64,000 nt of DNA, taken from assembly GCF_052324685.1 (NCBI RefSeq), contig NC_135225.1, positions 12,872,704 through 12,936,703 on the forward strand, written 5' to 3'. This DNA comes from Brachyhypopomus gauderio (taxonomy: Eukaryota > Chordata > Actinopteri > Gymnotiformes > Hypopomidae). The notes beneath the pieces were generated by a model. That model was given only the letters and a program-made list of their open reading frames with translations, made no database searches and had not been told where the DNA came from. Positions 37,641-55,200 of the stretch are shown here, piece after piece; the first letter of the stretch is position 1, and each line of letters begins with the position of its first letter. The position numbers and the translations under genes were made by a program.

Positions 37641-38495
37641 AGAGTGCTGAAGAGTGTGTGGAGGAAGAACACCTCCGCTGTTTCACTCCGTTTGAAGCAT
37701 CCTCTGGGAGCAACATCAGCAGAAGAGTTGTGTCAGGAACTTTATTGAGATGAACCTCCACATCCAATCGGCTACATGTCTCAGATCACGATGTGTTTCG
37801 CGACTTTGCATGTTCGAACACTTTGCCACTGAGCTGGTGTTGCTTTTAGACACTTCTTTGTCACAATAATAACACTTACATTTGCTTACTGACGTGGCAA
37901 AAATGGCATCCCAAGACAGTGCTGTGTTGAAGGTCAGAGAGTTCTTCAGTATGACCACTGTTACTACGAGGGCTGTACTATGGTGATCACATGACTTTTG
38001 GTGAGTTCTGTGTAAACCTGAAGAGCTGCTCATCAATACCACAGACACATTTATACTGTTTCTATGATATTTACATACATACATTATTATTCTTTTTAAA
38101 AAGAGCAATAAATCCATTAGCCATCCTTAGGGCACGCTATGCTGCTGCCATCTGCTGGTTAAGTATGGTGTTTCCCCAATCTGGTTGTGAGCTGCAGGTT
38201 TCAACATGTTCCCACTCTAACACCAGCCATCAACTCAGATTATTAGGAATATTATGATTCTTGTGTTATGTGTAAGAAAACTATGAAAAATGTGTAATTC
38301 AGGGAATCTCCAGCACCAACGTTGGGAAATACTGCATTCAAATGATTCGGAAAATCTGAGCATGAAATTAATTATGCATTACATCTTCACAATGTGTAAT
38401 TAATCATCCCATGTAGAAAAGAGTACAGAGGGTACGTAACAGGGTCTTGGTATGCATGTAATGAATTCTCTCTTCTCTTTCTTCCACGTTCCTCT

Positions 38496-40473
38496 CTACT
38501 GCTCCAGTTCTGATTCTTCAAAGATGTATACTCGATGCCCGTTTAAATCCCTCATCCTGTCAATCTTCATGAAGAGCTCCCTCACCTGATCAGAGTTGCT
38601 GGCCTTGTTGTTGAAGACGTGATATCTGTCTCCGTACCTCGCGAGGAGCTGCTTGAAGGAAGGGTCCGCTTCTTTTATCAATGTTTCCACTGAGCACGTT
38701 AACTGGTCTCCATGAGTGAAGAGGACCACGGTGAAGTCTCTGCATCTCTGCCCATATACGTTTTCCATCTTTTCCACTATGCCCTGCTGGTTCTGCGTGA
38801 GCGCCCCCAGCTGGATGACCAGAAGAAACGCATGAACAACCGGAGCGCACCAGTCGATGTCCCTGAGCAGGTCTTGGGGGGAGTACTTCCAGCAGTCCAA
38901 GGCAGGAGTGTCCACCACGCGGACGCCTCTTCCACAGGACCGGCCGTGGGACCAGTCGCAGCGCCGGACCTCAGCGCTGAAACTGCGTGGTGTGAATTTC
39001 TCCTCGCCCAAGATGATGTTTCCTGATGTGCTCTTGCCACAGCCAGCCTGTCCCACCATCACAATCTTCAGGCATAAACCTTCTAGAGAACAAGACAACA
39101 GGTCAAATTCTAGCAAAAAAGGGTCCAGAAATGAATATTATTTACTGTGTGAGCTGTGGTAATTTGAAATTTGAAATTTTGAATTATTTTGAAATTTTGA
39201 AATTTTTGAAATTTGAAATTTGAAAAGTTTTATTTCGGTTATGTGCTCCACAATCAAAAAGAATATATATACCAACAAACAAACAAAACAACAACACAAC
39301 CTCAGTTATAAATAAACATATCAGCAAAATACATATAACCGAAAAGGTATAGGTTGAAGCTTGTAGCTTATTATACCTACCCTTTTTACATTAAGCCATT
39401 CTCATAAGTTGTATACCAAAGCAAAGTCACAAAATAACATTAAAATAAATAATAAATAAATGAATAATTAAATATCACCTAATCCATATATAATCATTGT
39501 ACAAGTTTATAAGAATTTACTACTTTACTCTTGTACATCTTGCTCACATCACAGTGTGAGCTGTGGTACAGATTTGAATGGGCTGTCTGAGGGGGACACG
39601 TGTGGAGTTATTTCATAAATGGTAGATTAAGACTTTTGTGCCAATTTGTGGTCTTCAGAAGTATCTTAGTTCACACAGCACTTGAATGGACTCACCGTCT
39701 ATTGTGTAGAATCTTCCTTTGTTCAAGTTTCTCATCTGGTCAATTTTCCTGAAGAGCTCAGTTACCTGATCGCGATCATCAGACTCATTGTGAAACACAT
39801 GGTATCTGTTTCCATATGTCCTAATAATCTTCTGGAGGGGATCTCCTGCCATGTGGATGAACTCCTCAATGCTGCCCTTCAGGCTGTCTCCATGGGTGAA
39901 GAGAAGCACTGTGATGTCTCTCACTCGCTCCCCGAAGATCTCCTCCATCTTCTTCACCACGTCACGCTGTTCCTGTGTGAACCTCCCCAGCTGCACGACC
40001 AGCAGGAAGACGTGGACCACCGGAGCCCAGAAGTCAACATCTCCGAGCAGGTCGTCCGTGCTGAGCTCGGGGTAGTCCAGGCCGGGCGTGTCCACCACGT
40101 GGATCCTCCTGCCACAGACGTCGGCGTAACAACCCGTGCAGTGCTTGGTTACAGCAGAGAAACCGAAGGAGGAGATAAAGTGGCCTTGTCCCAGGATGGT
40201 GTTACCTGAGGCGCTCTTTCCACAGCCCACCCTGCCCACCAGCACCACGCCGAAACGGTGCTGATAACCTGCAAGCCCAACAATTGAACAGCTAATCAGA
40301 ATCTTATTGCTCTCGCTTACTTTGTACGCAAACGTGCAGTTTAATTGGTCGAAATAACAGAAGCAGCAGCAATGTACACCACCGTCTGAGAAATGGGCAG
40401 AGCTAAACTTCTCACCAATACTGGGACTAGCCCCTGCCATGGTTCCCAGCAGTGATGCCAAGACACACATCAT
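38496..40473 (-). CDS. gimap: GIMAP-like GTPase with two AIG1 domains
   Basis: GTPase of immunity-associated protein family; mammalian members control lymphocyte survival on membranes. Three exons: 40416-40473, 39696-40268, 38496-39082, phase 1 at both junctions, ~405 aa. Domain 1 has GRVGCGKSASGN (P-loop, 31-42), DTPG and FTHGD; domain 2 has GQAGCGKSTSGN (221-232), DTPA in place of DTPG, and FTHGD. The donor at 39696 (GACG|GTGAGT) joins in phase to the acceptor at 39082, so the two domains are best read as one protein, as in GIMAP8-type genes, rather than two genes. The start may be ATG 40473 or the in-frame ATG 40440 (394 aa). There is no C-terminal membrane segment. It is divergent from the GIMAP gene starting at 41619. 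Confidence 0.82.
39160..39560 (-). mobile_element. LINE 3' fragment with (TTTCAAA)n tail
   Basis: Read on the minus strand there is AGGTATAATAAGCTACAAGC, a T/G-rich stretch and ACATAACCGAAATAAAACTT. A degenerate TTTCAAA tandem tail follows (39160-39225 on the plus strand). This is the form of a non-LTR retroposon end, lying in the intron between the two GIMAP domain exons. The family is unsure. Confidence 0.5.
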
Positions 40474-41212
40474 TAGCTTCCTGTGGTTACTGGCAGCACA
40501 TACTGTGGAGAAGCTGAACTCTTCCTGCTTTTGATGTTTTTAAGGTGGAGCAGTTGGAGGTGGTGAATCTGAATCATACAAGTGAACGTAAACATGTTTA
40601 CAAGTATGGCCTACAACACACCCCATCCAGCAGCACACCCTGACCAACTCATTTACATAGTAACATATTCCTGTGGTTCATTTCACCCATAGAAATCTTG
40701 ATTAATAATGTTTTTTAAACCTTATAACAGACATATGTAAATTTTACATTATTACTCATAGAATGGGGGAAACCCACAAATAGAAAAAATCTGTAATATT
40801 TTAAAGCACCAGAACCTTAGTCTATCCCATTACAGTTATAGCACATTAAACATAAATATCTGCCCCTTCCATTTATTGTAAACATGAATATGGGACTTTA
40901 TATGGGACATTTTAAATGAATCACAAATGTCAATACTCATACAATCTTGTGTTATAATTTTCAATAATTAGTTTATGACTATGCTATTCCAAAATCAAAG
41001 AAAAAAAATGCCTTCTCAGATCAATGTGCCAAAAAAATCTCTTAAAAATCGCAGTTATTAAAATAAGTCTCTGTGGCCGAGCAAAACTGTCCTGCCACAC
41101 TGACACCTCTGAACATTCTGCTAATGTCAACATACCTTCACTGTAGAAGTCTGATCCTGTAAAGCTGATCCGAGGACATCCAGATCTCTCACAAGGCGTT
41201 CTTCAACATAAG

Positions 41213-41229
41213 GAAAGTTGAAAGTGAAA
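41213..41229 (+). promoter_or_regulatory. ISRE/IRF-like site between divergent GIMAP genes
   Basis: The sequence GAAAGTTGAAAGTGAAA contains GAAAGTGAAA, a full match to GAAANNGAAA, with another GAAA spaced upstream. It is ~740 bp upstream of the minus GIMAP start and ~390 bp upstream of the plus GIMAP start, within their shared spacer. Control by interferon is inferred, not shown. Confidence 0.45.
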
Positions 41230-41618
41230 TGCTTTGAGACTCTGGGCAGTATGTTAGAGCCCAGAAACCTGTTCCTCTTGTTCATTGCTTTTTAACTTAA
41301 TGCTCTTTTTTACTCACCATTGTCGTAAAGGTTACAGAGAGCTTTGAATAAGGAACACCACTCTAGACCATTTCCTTGGTTACACCACATCTTGGTTAAT
41401 TTGTTTGTATATTAACTTTGGTTACATGGTAATGTATTATCATTCTACATTCTATTGCAAGGTCACATACCTTTTTTCCCCTAGACTACTGGTGTACCGA
41501 CATCATGTTTTATCCTTAAAATACTTTCTATTCCTAAAATGCATTCAACCCAAGGATACTGGTGAGAAAACCTACAAGACCTTTTGCAGAAGCATGAAAT
41601 TGTTCTACCAATAACGTC

Positions 41619-45831
<4,213 letters not shown>

Positions 45832-46469
45832 TGACCAGGGGTCGTTACTCATTTTTTTTTTCAGGCTAAAAAATGCAGCATGAAGTTACATATAATAAAA
45901 GAAGACAAATAAAATCTAGTTAGATTTCCATCTCAAACCACGACATATACTGAAATCAGTCATTATTGTCATTGATATATGAGAATGTTTAACTGTTCCA
46001 TTGTTCTGAATCATCATACTTTGAAAATAAATATTTGGACTTTGTTTACGATTTTCCTCCCAAGTTTAGTGACGTATGTCATACTTACACAAAAATTAGG
46101 TAAATGCGTCTGTGGAAAATCAATCTCTCAAAAAATAATATCTGAGAGCAGGTGTTAAATAAGCTAGTACAGTGAAATTTACAGAAATATTCAACATGAC
46201 AAATGCTGTTTATCAAACGGCAATCAGGTTTGCTAGCTGAAGAGATCGGCCATTTCCGCTGTTGACAGCGTTGTGTGCTATTTCAGCACACGTATGTCAT
46301 GTCTCTGAGAATAAAAGTAGTGCTGAAGTTTCCTAGACTACTACAGTCCAGCAGGTGGCGCTCCAGTGTTAAATAAACATTGTTCCACACCTTGTGTGTA
46401 CTCGTAGTTCTGGAAGACACTCCCATAATAGTGATTTTCCAATTTTGGGGTGGGGTGTGGGGGTACCAC

Positions 46470-46520
46470 CACGGAGGACAAATTTCGTTTGCGGTGAAAA
46501 ATCACAATTGACAAAATACG
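46470..46520 (+). mobile_element. SINE 3' fragment, same family as 11700-11990
   Basis: GGAGGACAAATTTCG, TTGCGGTGAAAAATCACA and ATTGACA match the tail of the SINE-like copy in HERC intron 1, in the opposite orientation. The tRNA-like head is absent. Confidence 0.65.
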
Positions 46521-46657
46521 GCACATTACATTAATGCATTTGAAGTCATTCTGGTAATTTACCATAGGAAGAAGGAGAAAGAAACCATACAGCTGGTTTC
46601 CACAGTTGGTCAGTGCCTGATGGACAGCTTCATAGGTCTCAACACAGCTCACTGTGT

Positions 46658-47012
46658 ACATACCTGTCAGGTTTTTTATTTAAAAATAAGGGAAAACTTC
46701 CACTGGTTGCTGCGAGCATTCCCACCAGCCCAACCAAGGTCCAGGGCCCCTTATATTTTACTTTTTTTTTTAGGAACGCCGCTGTTCCCGCTGTCAGCAC
46801 TAACCTCGCGTGAACTGACACTCGGGCTACTGTAGGTTGTCATTCTCGCGAGGCTAGCGACATAATTCATTTTGGAGAGGCACTTGAATGCATTAAAAAT
46901 ATATATTATAATACGGGAAATATACGGGAGAATATTAATACGGGAGGAAGACGGGAAAGAGGGGTAAAATACGGTAGTTTCCCGGCCAAAACGGGAGACT
47001 TGACAGGTATGT
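46658..47012. mobile_element. Small inverted-repeat element (ACATACCTGTCA ends)
   Basis: Ends ACATACCTGTCAGG and CTTGACAGGTATGT are inverted copies. The interior has repeated ACGGGA words near its right end (AATACGGGA, ATACGGGAG, GACGGGAAA). No coding capacity, and I could not find a clear target duplication. Confidence 0.55.
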
Positions 47013-49205
47013 GTGAAACTCTATGGTAGAGTATTGTTATACCTGTGCCCATAACCATGATACCAAATCTGTGTACGAGTCATTGTTGGCTTTATGTTTC
47101 ATTAAGGGGATTTTCAGGATCTGAAAGACAGGAAGATTGGTCCAAGAGTATGAGATTGCTCAAGGTTCCACCTTTTTTATTAGGCCTACTAGTATAAACT
47201 TCACTGTAATAAACATTAACTCTCAGCTTAAGAAACAGCTGGTGATCTTGGAGATATATGTAAGGTATGTATGAGGTATGTAATATAGCACGTTTCAATG
47301 CCGAAAAGCTGAAGTTCCCTAGAAAATGATTTTTGAACAAAGCAGTATTCAGACTTCCTGATGCATCAAATTAAAGTTCTCCACTCTGTGCAAAAGTCCT
47401 TACTGCTCCTTGAGAATCTCATACATTTACAGGAGCACAAACTGTTGTCCAGGCGTGTCTTCAGGTACTGCTGAATATACTGGAGCAGGCTCACTCACCT
47501 CTGGTCCATGGAAGTCATCAGCTCCTTGTTAGTTTTATACATGGACATTATTTAGCATTTACACCTCTCGGCTACCATATAAACATCTTAGTTTTGAAAG
47601 GACAACATACAACCAGATTTTGTCAGAAAATACATAAACGTTTTTTAAGGGAGTCTAAAATATGTCTAAACAATACTTCTATTCTTATGTACTCAAACCA
47701 CATTATCATTCCAGTACTGCTGTTATAACTGATATAGTCTGTGTTACTCCCATTTATGCAGCAAATTAGATTCTCCAAAAATCAATTCCAGTTAACCGAA
47801 CTAAAGCTGAACCTTGGGTAAATCAGATGCCTGTTGTGACACAGGACCCCATTTTGGCCAACATGAAAACTCTGTCTCTGCTCAGGATCTGCATACAGGA
47901 TCTGAGATGAGCTCGTAGGCAGGAATTTGCTAAAATGTGTATAAACAACAGATGCCATTAAAAGACTTCTCATGTCTGCCATTTACTGTTAGCTCTGGCC
48001 ATACGCTAGCTGGTGCAAAACACAGAATGAGCCAATACTTAATTCTTCTCTCCCACAGTAAAAATAATAAATTAATTAAATAAACTGAAGCATTGTTTTC
48101 AGTAAGTGGACCACCAAAGTCAGTGGTCTCTGGAGAGTTTGGCAGAACTCAGCTTTTGGAAACAATTAAAACATGGTTTCTTACATCCCATTGCTGTCCT
48201 GCTGAACTGGCCCTGCCCTCTGCCTTGTTACCACAGCAACATGGGCATGCAACCAAATTTAATACTTATGTGCATAATATGCAAATTTTAGGTTACTGGC
48301 CAATTTATCTGTGGCATAAATATGTGAACAGAGGGACACAAATATAAAGTTACAGAGCTTGTGTTTAGATTTCAGGATTGGGTTGTGCTGGTCCAATTGG
48401 GCACAGAAAATCCCATTAACTTAGTTCAAGGTCATTTACTCTCTAAATAAACATCAGAAAAAGGACTGTAACTATGAGGACACCGCAGTTGAACATTTTT
48501 TCTCCCGACACGTATCCAATTCCCAAATTGTATGTGGAAACAGCGACATTCTGATAATGTTTTGGTGGAGTCTATATAGCTTACATCTCAAGACACAAAA
48601 AAAAACAGCTGGTTTCAAGTCAACTCAGAACATCTAGGATACAGATTAGTCTAGAAGTGTGCGTTTTTAATGGATTCCTAGCTGCTAGCTGTACTGATTC
48701 ACTGAAACATTCAAATGAGTAAATCATCCATCCTGCTTCTGCAATAACAGTCTGCATGCATGGTTTAATTTGCTGTATGAAGGTATATTATGGGAAAGAC
48801 TGGACTTATAAAAAGGCTTCCAGACCCATTTAAAAAACCTTATAATACATCCTGTGTGTTTTGAGAGTGTAGTTCCATTCAGGTACGTCAAAGGATCAGG
48901 GCACCAACACCATGATCAAAGCTCATTCCTATGGCCTTAAATAAGTCCTTTAATCCCACCCTGCCCCAGGCATAATCCCTGCAGATTACCAGTATAAGGC
49001 ACCACAGTTAAATAACAAAAGAGTGAAGGACGCATACAACATAAGTGCTTTACTTCAATACTTGGTTATTCCAAATAATGAGTGTTATGCCATCAGATGT
49101 TTTTTTTTCCTGGATGTTCATGAGATGATGCTTTTCCACAGTACTACAGATAATAGCAGTATCAAACCCATGGAGTTAAAAGTGCAGTGTAAGTGGTTGC
49201 ATTCT

Positions 49206-52200
49206 TCAGTTCCTGGAATGAACCTGGTCCACAGGCAGGCCCAGGTGATTTGGGTTTCGTAAACGTCTCAAGTTTTCCTCTACCTGAAATAAACCAGACA
49301 GTTGAGAGAGAGAAAGGCAGATTAATGATGAGGACAGGTGAGAAACCCAAGAAGAGAACCCTTTGATGTCTTTTTCTGATGGGTCGTACAGAAGCTAGCT
49401 CTTCCTTCAGCCTGTTGTACTGCTGCACACTGAAGCCCTCTCTTCTGGCCTTCCTGTAGAAGTAATGCAGGAACTGCCGGTCCTTCACATCGGGGTACAC
49501 GTAATCCTGTGGGAGAAAAGTCCACACAGTGTGCTTTAATGGTCACTCACCAGTTCTTCCCTATTGTCCATAATGATCACATTTCACACATTTGATAACA
49601 GGATAATGTTTCTCTATCATCCAGAAGGTTCATAGTTCTGTAGCACTTATCAAGCCTTTGTGAACTGAAAAGTGTGTCTCGGAGAGAGACACACGGGACA
49701 TGCATTAGTGTGGTCCTCCTGTACAGTAGGAGACCGAGTACACTCTAGAATAATCTTTTTCTATGATGTTGTGGTAATGTACAGAGGGTCACTGAAGGTC
49801 GCTGATGAGATACATTGCTCTCAGTTCCTAGTTAGCCTGAAGGAGAAGACTAGAAGACCAGTATTCCTGACAACTGACATGTTCACACCTGTTTGGTAAG
49901 AACGTAGTAGGCAAAGACGCCGATGCTGGTGGAGTAGGTGAGAAAATAGGTGACAGGCTCCATGACGTCCCATGAGTAGACCCACCAGGTGAGCCAAGCC
50001 AGAGCCCCACCCTGCACAGAGAGCAGCGCCAACCCGACCCAGAGTGCCTGCGACGAGCTGCGCTCCGCCCTGGTGTCCAGCTGGGCCTTCATCTGAACAC
50101 ACACAATAATACTGTCAGTGCAGACACTAAAATACACACTATAAAAAGTGCAACTAACAATTGTTCATTTAAAACTAGCGCCATAAACACGTTAAAATTA
50201 TGGCCGGCTGTTTGTGCCTTATACATTCAAAACAGAAAAAAATAAATCACCTGCCTGAGTGTAATTACTATAATTGTACAACTAGAACAGCTAGTCAGAA
50301 AACAGACAGGACACATCTAGTTCCTAGTGCAGTAATCAGTGTTGTAGGCCTGATATCAGAAGAGCGTGCGTGATCCTGCTCGTTTTGGGGAGGCAGGGTA
50401 GTTAAGTCCCTCTGTCCCCGTCAACACTCTGAGCTACAACTCGGACCTCCACGGAGGAGTGTGTAATGCAGTGATGTGCAGGGGTTGTGCCGGCAGCCCA
50501 CCTGCTCCAGGGGCATGAGCTCCTGCTTCAGGACGTCCAGCCTCTGCAGCAGGTCCTTCTCCTGCATCAGCTGGTGCTCCGTTAGACACAGCGCCACGTG
50601 CAGTCTGTGCACGATGTTCTTGGTATCATCCATGCATGGCATGCGTTCGCTAGACGCTGTTTCTAGACACGTACGTAGAGAAGAGCGAAACCATTGTACA
50701 TTTCAGTGTTTACTCACTCACACACACACTTCATGTGCATGTCTACATTTTTAATTCATTTTACTCCCAATGTCCCAATTTCTAGCCTCTGTCCAACACT
50801 GCCAGTCATATAAATACTCGCAGGAGCGTCAAGACTCATGTACTATGTTGCCAAAACTATTAGCTCGCCCATCCAAATGATCAGAATCAGGTGTTTCATT
50901 CACTTCCATGGCCACAAGTGTATAGGCATGCAGACGGTTCTTTTGTGAACATTTGTGAAAGAATGGGTCGATCTCAGGAGCTCTGTGAATTCCAGAGTGG
51001 AACTGTGATAGGATGCCACCTGTGCAACAAATTCAGTCATGAATTGAATTATAAGAAAATGGAAGTGTTAGGCCACGTAAACTGACAGGGGTGGTCAGTG
51101 GATGCTGAAGCACATAGTGAAGACTTTCTGCGGAGTCAATCACTACAGACATCCAAACTTCATGTGGCCTTCAGATTAACTCAGGAACAATGCACAGAGA
51201 AATTCATGGAAAGGATTTTCATGGTCGAGCAGCATCCAAGCCATACATCATCAAATGCAATTCAAAGCATCGGATGTAGTGGTGTAAAGCACACCGCCAC
51301 TGGACTCTAGAGCAGTGGAGACGCATTCTCTGGAGTGATGAATCGCGCTTCTCCATCTGGTAATCTGATGGACGAGTATAGGTTTGGTGGTTGCCAGGAG
51401 AACGGTACTTTTGAAAGGAACTCTGAATACTTTAGCATACCAAGACATTTTGGACAATTCCATGCTCCCACACAAAGCAAGGTCCATAAAGACATGGATG
51501 GCAGAGTCTGGTGTGGATGAACTTGACTGGCCTGCACAGAGTACTGACCTCAACCCAATATCCCCATAAACACACTCCTAAACTTTGTGGACAGCCTTAC
51601 CAGAGGAGTTGAAGCTGTTCTAGCTGCAAAGGGTGGACCAACATCATATTTAACCATATGGATTAGGAATGAGATGTCACTTAAGCTCGTATGTGAGTAA
51701 AGGAAGCTGAGTGAATACTTTTGGCAATATAGCATACGTGGCGATGCACAGGAGTAGTGATTCAAGTGGTAATACCCAACAGTACCCACAATTCTCTAGC
51801 AGCACTCCGATCCATCACTGTGCACTCTTGTGCACTCACGCTCTCATGCACTCCCAAGCAGGGAGAACGCCAGAGAGACACCCTTCCCATCATGCAACAG
51901 TCCACGCAGGCTGCTCTATTTAGCCTTCATACGTCAGCCTAGACAACAGGCGCTAATCATCAGGATACGTACCAGCTGGGGCAGAGTGCACAGTGTAGGT
52001 GACTCCATTGATGCACAGGAGGAAGTCTTTGTTGAGGACTGTGTCCATGGGTGTAGTGGAGGCAATCTTCACACCATCTACGTGCAAAGAGCAAAATATA
52101 AGTCCGGACAGGTATACACTGGTTGCATTAGCGAACGTGCAGTGAACACACCTTACTTTCAACTTACAGTAGGTATTAGCTTTATACTTGTTATATTTGT

Positions 52201-55200
52201 AGACAACTCATCATTGGATGAACGTGATCAATATTTTAAAAATGGGTTCTGAACCACTTCAGCCAGCTTGCAATTGAAAGCATGACTAAGAAACAAAACA
52301 AATACACCTCCAGTAATTTTAGATGAAGTGTTTATTTCAAGTAGCAACCAGTATTTGCCCAGTGGGTGAGATTAACTCATCTGACTGCGTGATAAACATA
52401 TCTGCATTTCCATGTAGGGATTACTCTCTCTGCGTGCATGTCCGTACCTGGAGTGAGTATGGAGGCGGAGGTGACGCCCGGGTCCTCCCTGCTTATGTCC
52501 TGAAGGAGGTCGCTGACGGTAGTGAGCATGGGCCGCAGAAAAAACAAACACTTCTCCTGCCTGGAGGGCAGAGGGAGTGCCAGCACGGGGCGTCCGTGTC
52601 TGTACTGCACAGAAATGTCTACAGAACAGGGAACATGGCGCTTTAGCATCTAAACCAGTCAGACAGACCCTCTGCCCATGAACACTCACTGTTATGTACA
52701 AACTCTACCATTAGATGGCGATAAAGTGCTACAGCTGATGACCGGGTGACTCCTCCACTGGAGATGGGTAAGTTGAGCCTGTGAGAGAAGAAGAACGCCT
52801 TAGAAAGGTCAGCATCATGCCACACCACATTCAGCACACGTTCCTTCAAAACATCAGTCTGATCTACAGTGTACAGTGCGTTCGGTGTCCACGTTCACAC
52901 CAGCTCCCTTGATGCTATCTCTGCAACGTTTACTTCAGAAGATTTTGATGGTTGGCTATAGGGGTGCACGATATGGACTAAAATTACGATGTGCGATAAC
53001 GTTGTTGGATATCCCGATATCGATGTGAACCACGATAAATTAAGATTAAAATAGAGATGTAGTGTCTCTCTGAACAGCAGCACATTAATTAGTTTTTTTT
53101 TTTAACTGTGTAATGAATCCAGAATAATTCCAAATATTTTGCAGGTTTATTCAACAATAGATTCAATCTAGGTTTATACTTTCACGAGTGACCGTAGCGC
53201 GACTCTGAACACCTCGCGTAAACCTCCGCGAACGACGGAAGCGTTTAATCTTGCCGTGTCACATTCTTTGCAGTGTTGTCCGAAACGATATGTAGGCCTA
53301 GTAGTATAGAAAAAACACCCCTCAAATACAGGGGAATGAACATTTACCTGACCAATTTTAATGTTGCTTTGTGTATCAGGTTTGAAAAGTGCTGGAATTT
53401 AGGCTAAAGTACTTGAAATTGTAACTACTTCGTTTCACAACAAATATCTGTCTGACTGAACAGTTCTCTCGTAATTACATTAACAAATACGAGCCTCTTG
53501 TAATTCCAGGACGAAACATGAAAGAACGTGAAGACGTTAAGATTGGGCGTTTTGAAAATAAACAACCATTAAATAATGTGATAAAAAAAAGCGAATTATT
53601 TCGAATCATTTAGAGTACAGTATATGTATAAATATTTAACTCAATTAAGTTTAACGAGCTGGGAATTATTGAAATGGACCTTGAAAGTGACGTACAAGTG
53701 CTTTAATTCCACCTTGTATAGGTGTATGAACCCGGTAAACATGACTGTTCTCATTGCGCTGAGACGCGGCACGCGCGAACTTACAAAATTCGAGAGGTGC
53801 ACGACCTCGTGAATCGACAGCGCGCGAGACCATCGCGCACGGGCGAAGCCACCGTGATTACGTTATTTTCGCCTTGCGGACCCTCGCGCTGCATCAAGTG
53901 TAAACCAGGCTTAAACCAAATCGCGTGTCTGATGAGCGTGTTCACCTCACTCTGCCTCTTGCCTACTTACGTCACGTGATCATAGTCTGCAGCGCGAATA
54001 GCTCCCTCTATTGCTGGACGAGGATAATGCAATTTGAGTTTGCTGTTATTCAAGGAGTTATCGTGGCTCTTTCGATGTGTTTATCGTGAAACTTCACATC
54101 GCGATAACGATAAAAATACGATTCATCGTGCAGCCCTAGTTGGCTACAGTACACACATACTGTTTACTTTAGAAGGGTGTGGAGCATTACCACAACAGGT
54201 CTGTTGGACTAGACCTGCAGTAATTTGAACAAAGGCTGGCGTCCATGCGGGAAGCAGCGGGAGGAAAACCTGGGTCTGTTTAGGAATGCCACGCTCTGCT
54301 GACAGGAAGCAGCAGGTCTGTTTTGCTGACCTAATCTCACTCAGTACTCATGTTCTGCTGAGAGAAGCTGAATTCATGCAATTTGCAGCGGTTTTGTCTC
54401 TACAAATGCTCTCTTCCTCAAGCAGAACGAATAGAAGGCAATTAACTTTTTTATTTGGTGCAGTAAGGATGTAAATGAATTTAATATGGATCATGTTTAT
54501 GAGAGTACAAAATTTCATGTGCCTACTGTTATAAAGTCTGCTGGGTTTAGATCATCTGCTTACAAGTCTAGAAATGTAGTGTAACTGATAACTTCAAAAT
54601 GTCAACCCATATTGTGCATTCTATACTGATATCATAAACAAAACGGCTGCTTAACTTTACCACCACACTGGTTCAGCCGTAATTGAAATCTCAACAGCCC
54701 TTGAACAGAGCACAATTGCTTCTTAGCTTTAGCCATCTATGAACATCTCTGGACACCATTCCTTCCAGTCCTGGAGATCCTCCCTCAGCGACTAGTTTTT
54801 TATTCCGTCACACTCATAGTCTTCAGCAAGGTGGCTGGATCAATGAGGGAGGAGTCTCACGAATGCTCCTGCTCCAGGTGTAGGAACACACAGAGAACCT
54901 GACAGAACACGGCTGGAGATCCATGTTCATCCAGAAGGCCTGCAGCCCTGTCAATACTCCATTAGAGTCCCAGTCAGGACTCATCTGTCAACTCACCTGA
55001 AGCCAACACAGGTGGATGTGTGCTTCATCTTTAGAGGGTGAAACCATGATGGCTTAGGGAGTTAAGTAAAAACCTCACAATGCCTGATTCGCACCTTCGA
55101 AATTCCCAATAACGTGGGGGTTTGTCAATGACACATCTCAGGCTCTGATGTGACAGAATCTTGCATGGCTTCACCATGGCCTTCATTTAACCACAGAGGA

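Larger units (their letters stand above)
45832..49205. other. Intergenic, GIMAP to mcub (convergent)
   Basis: Holds the 3' UTR of the plus-strand GIMAP gene, a partial SINE tail (46470-46520), an inverted-repeat element (46658-47012) and, near 48950, a TTTAAT that could be an ATTAAA signal for mcub on the minus strand. 47100-48900 has no recognised feature. Confidence 0.5.

Noticed and set aside
38496-39082. A separate single-domain GIMAP gene
   Set aside because: It lacks its own start codon context and begins at a phase-matched acceptor for the upstream domain exon; one two-domain gene is the simpler reading, though not proven.
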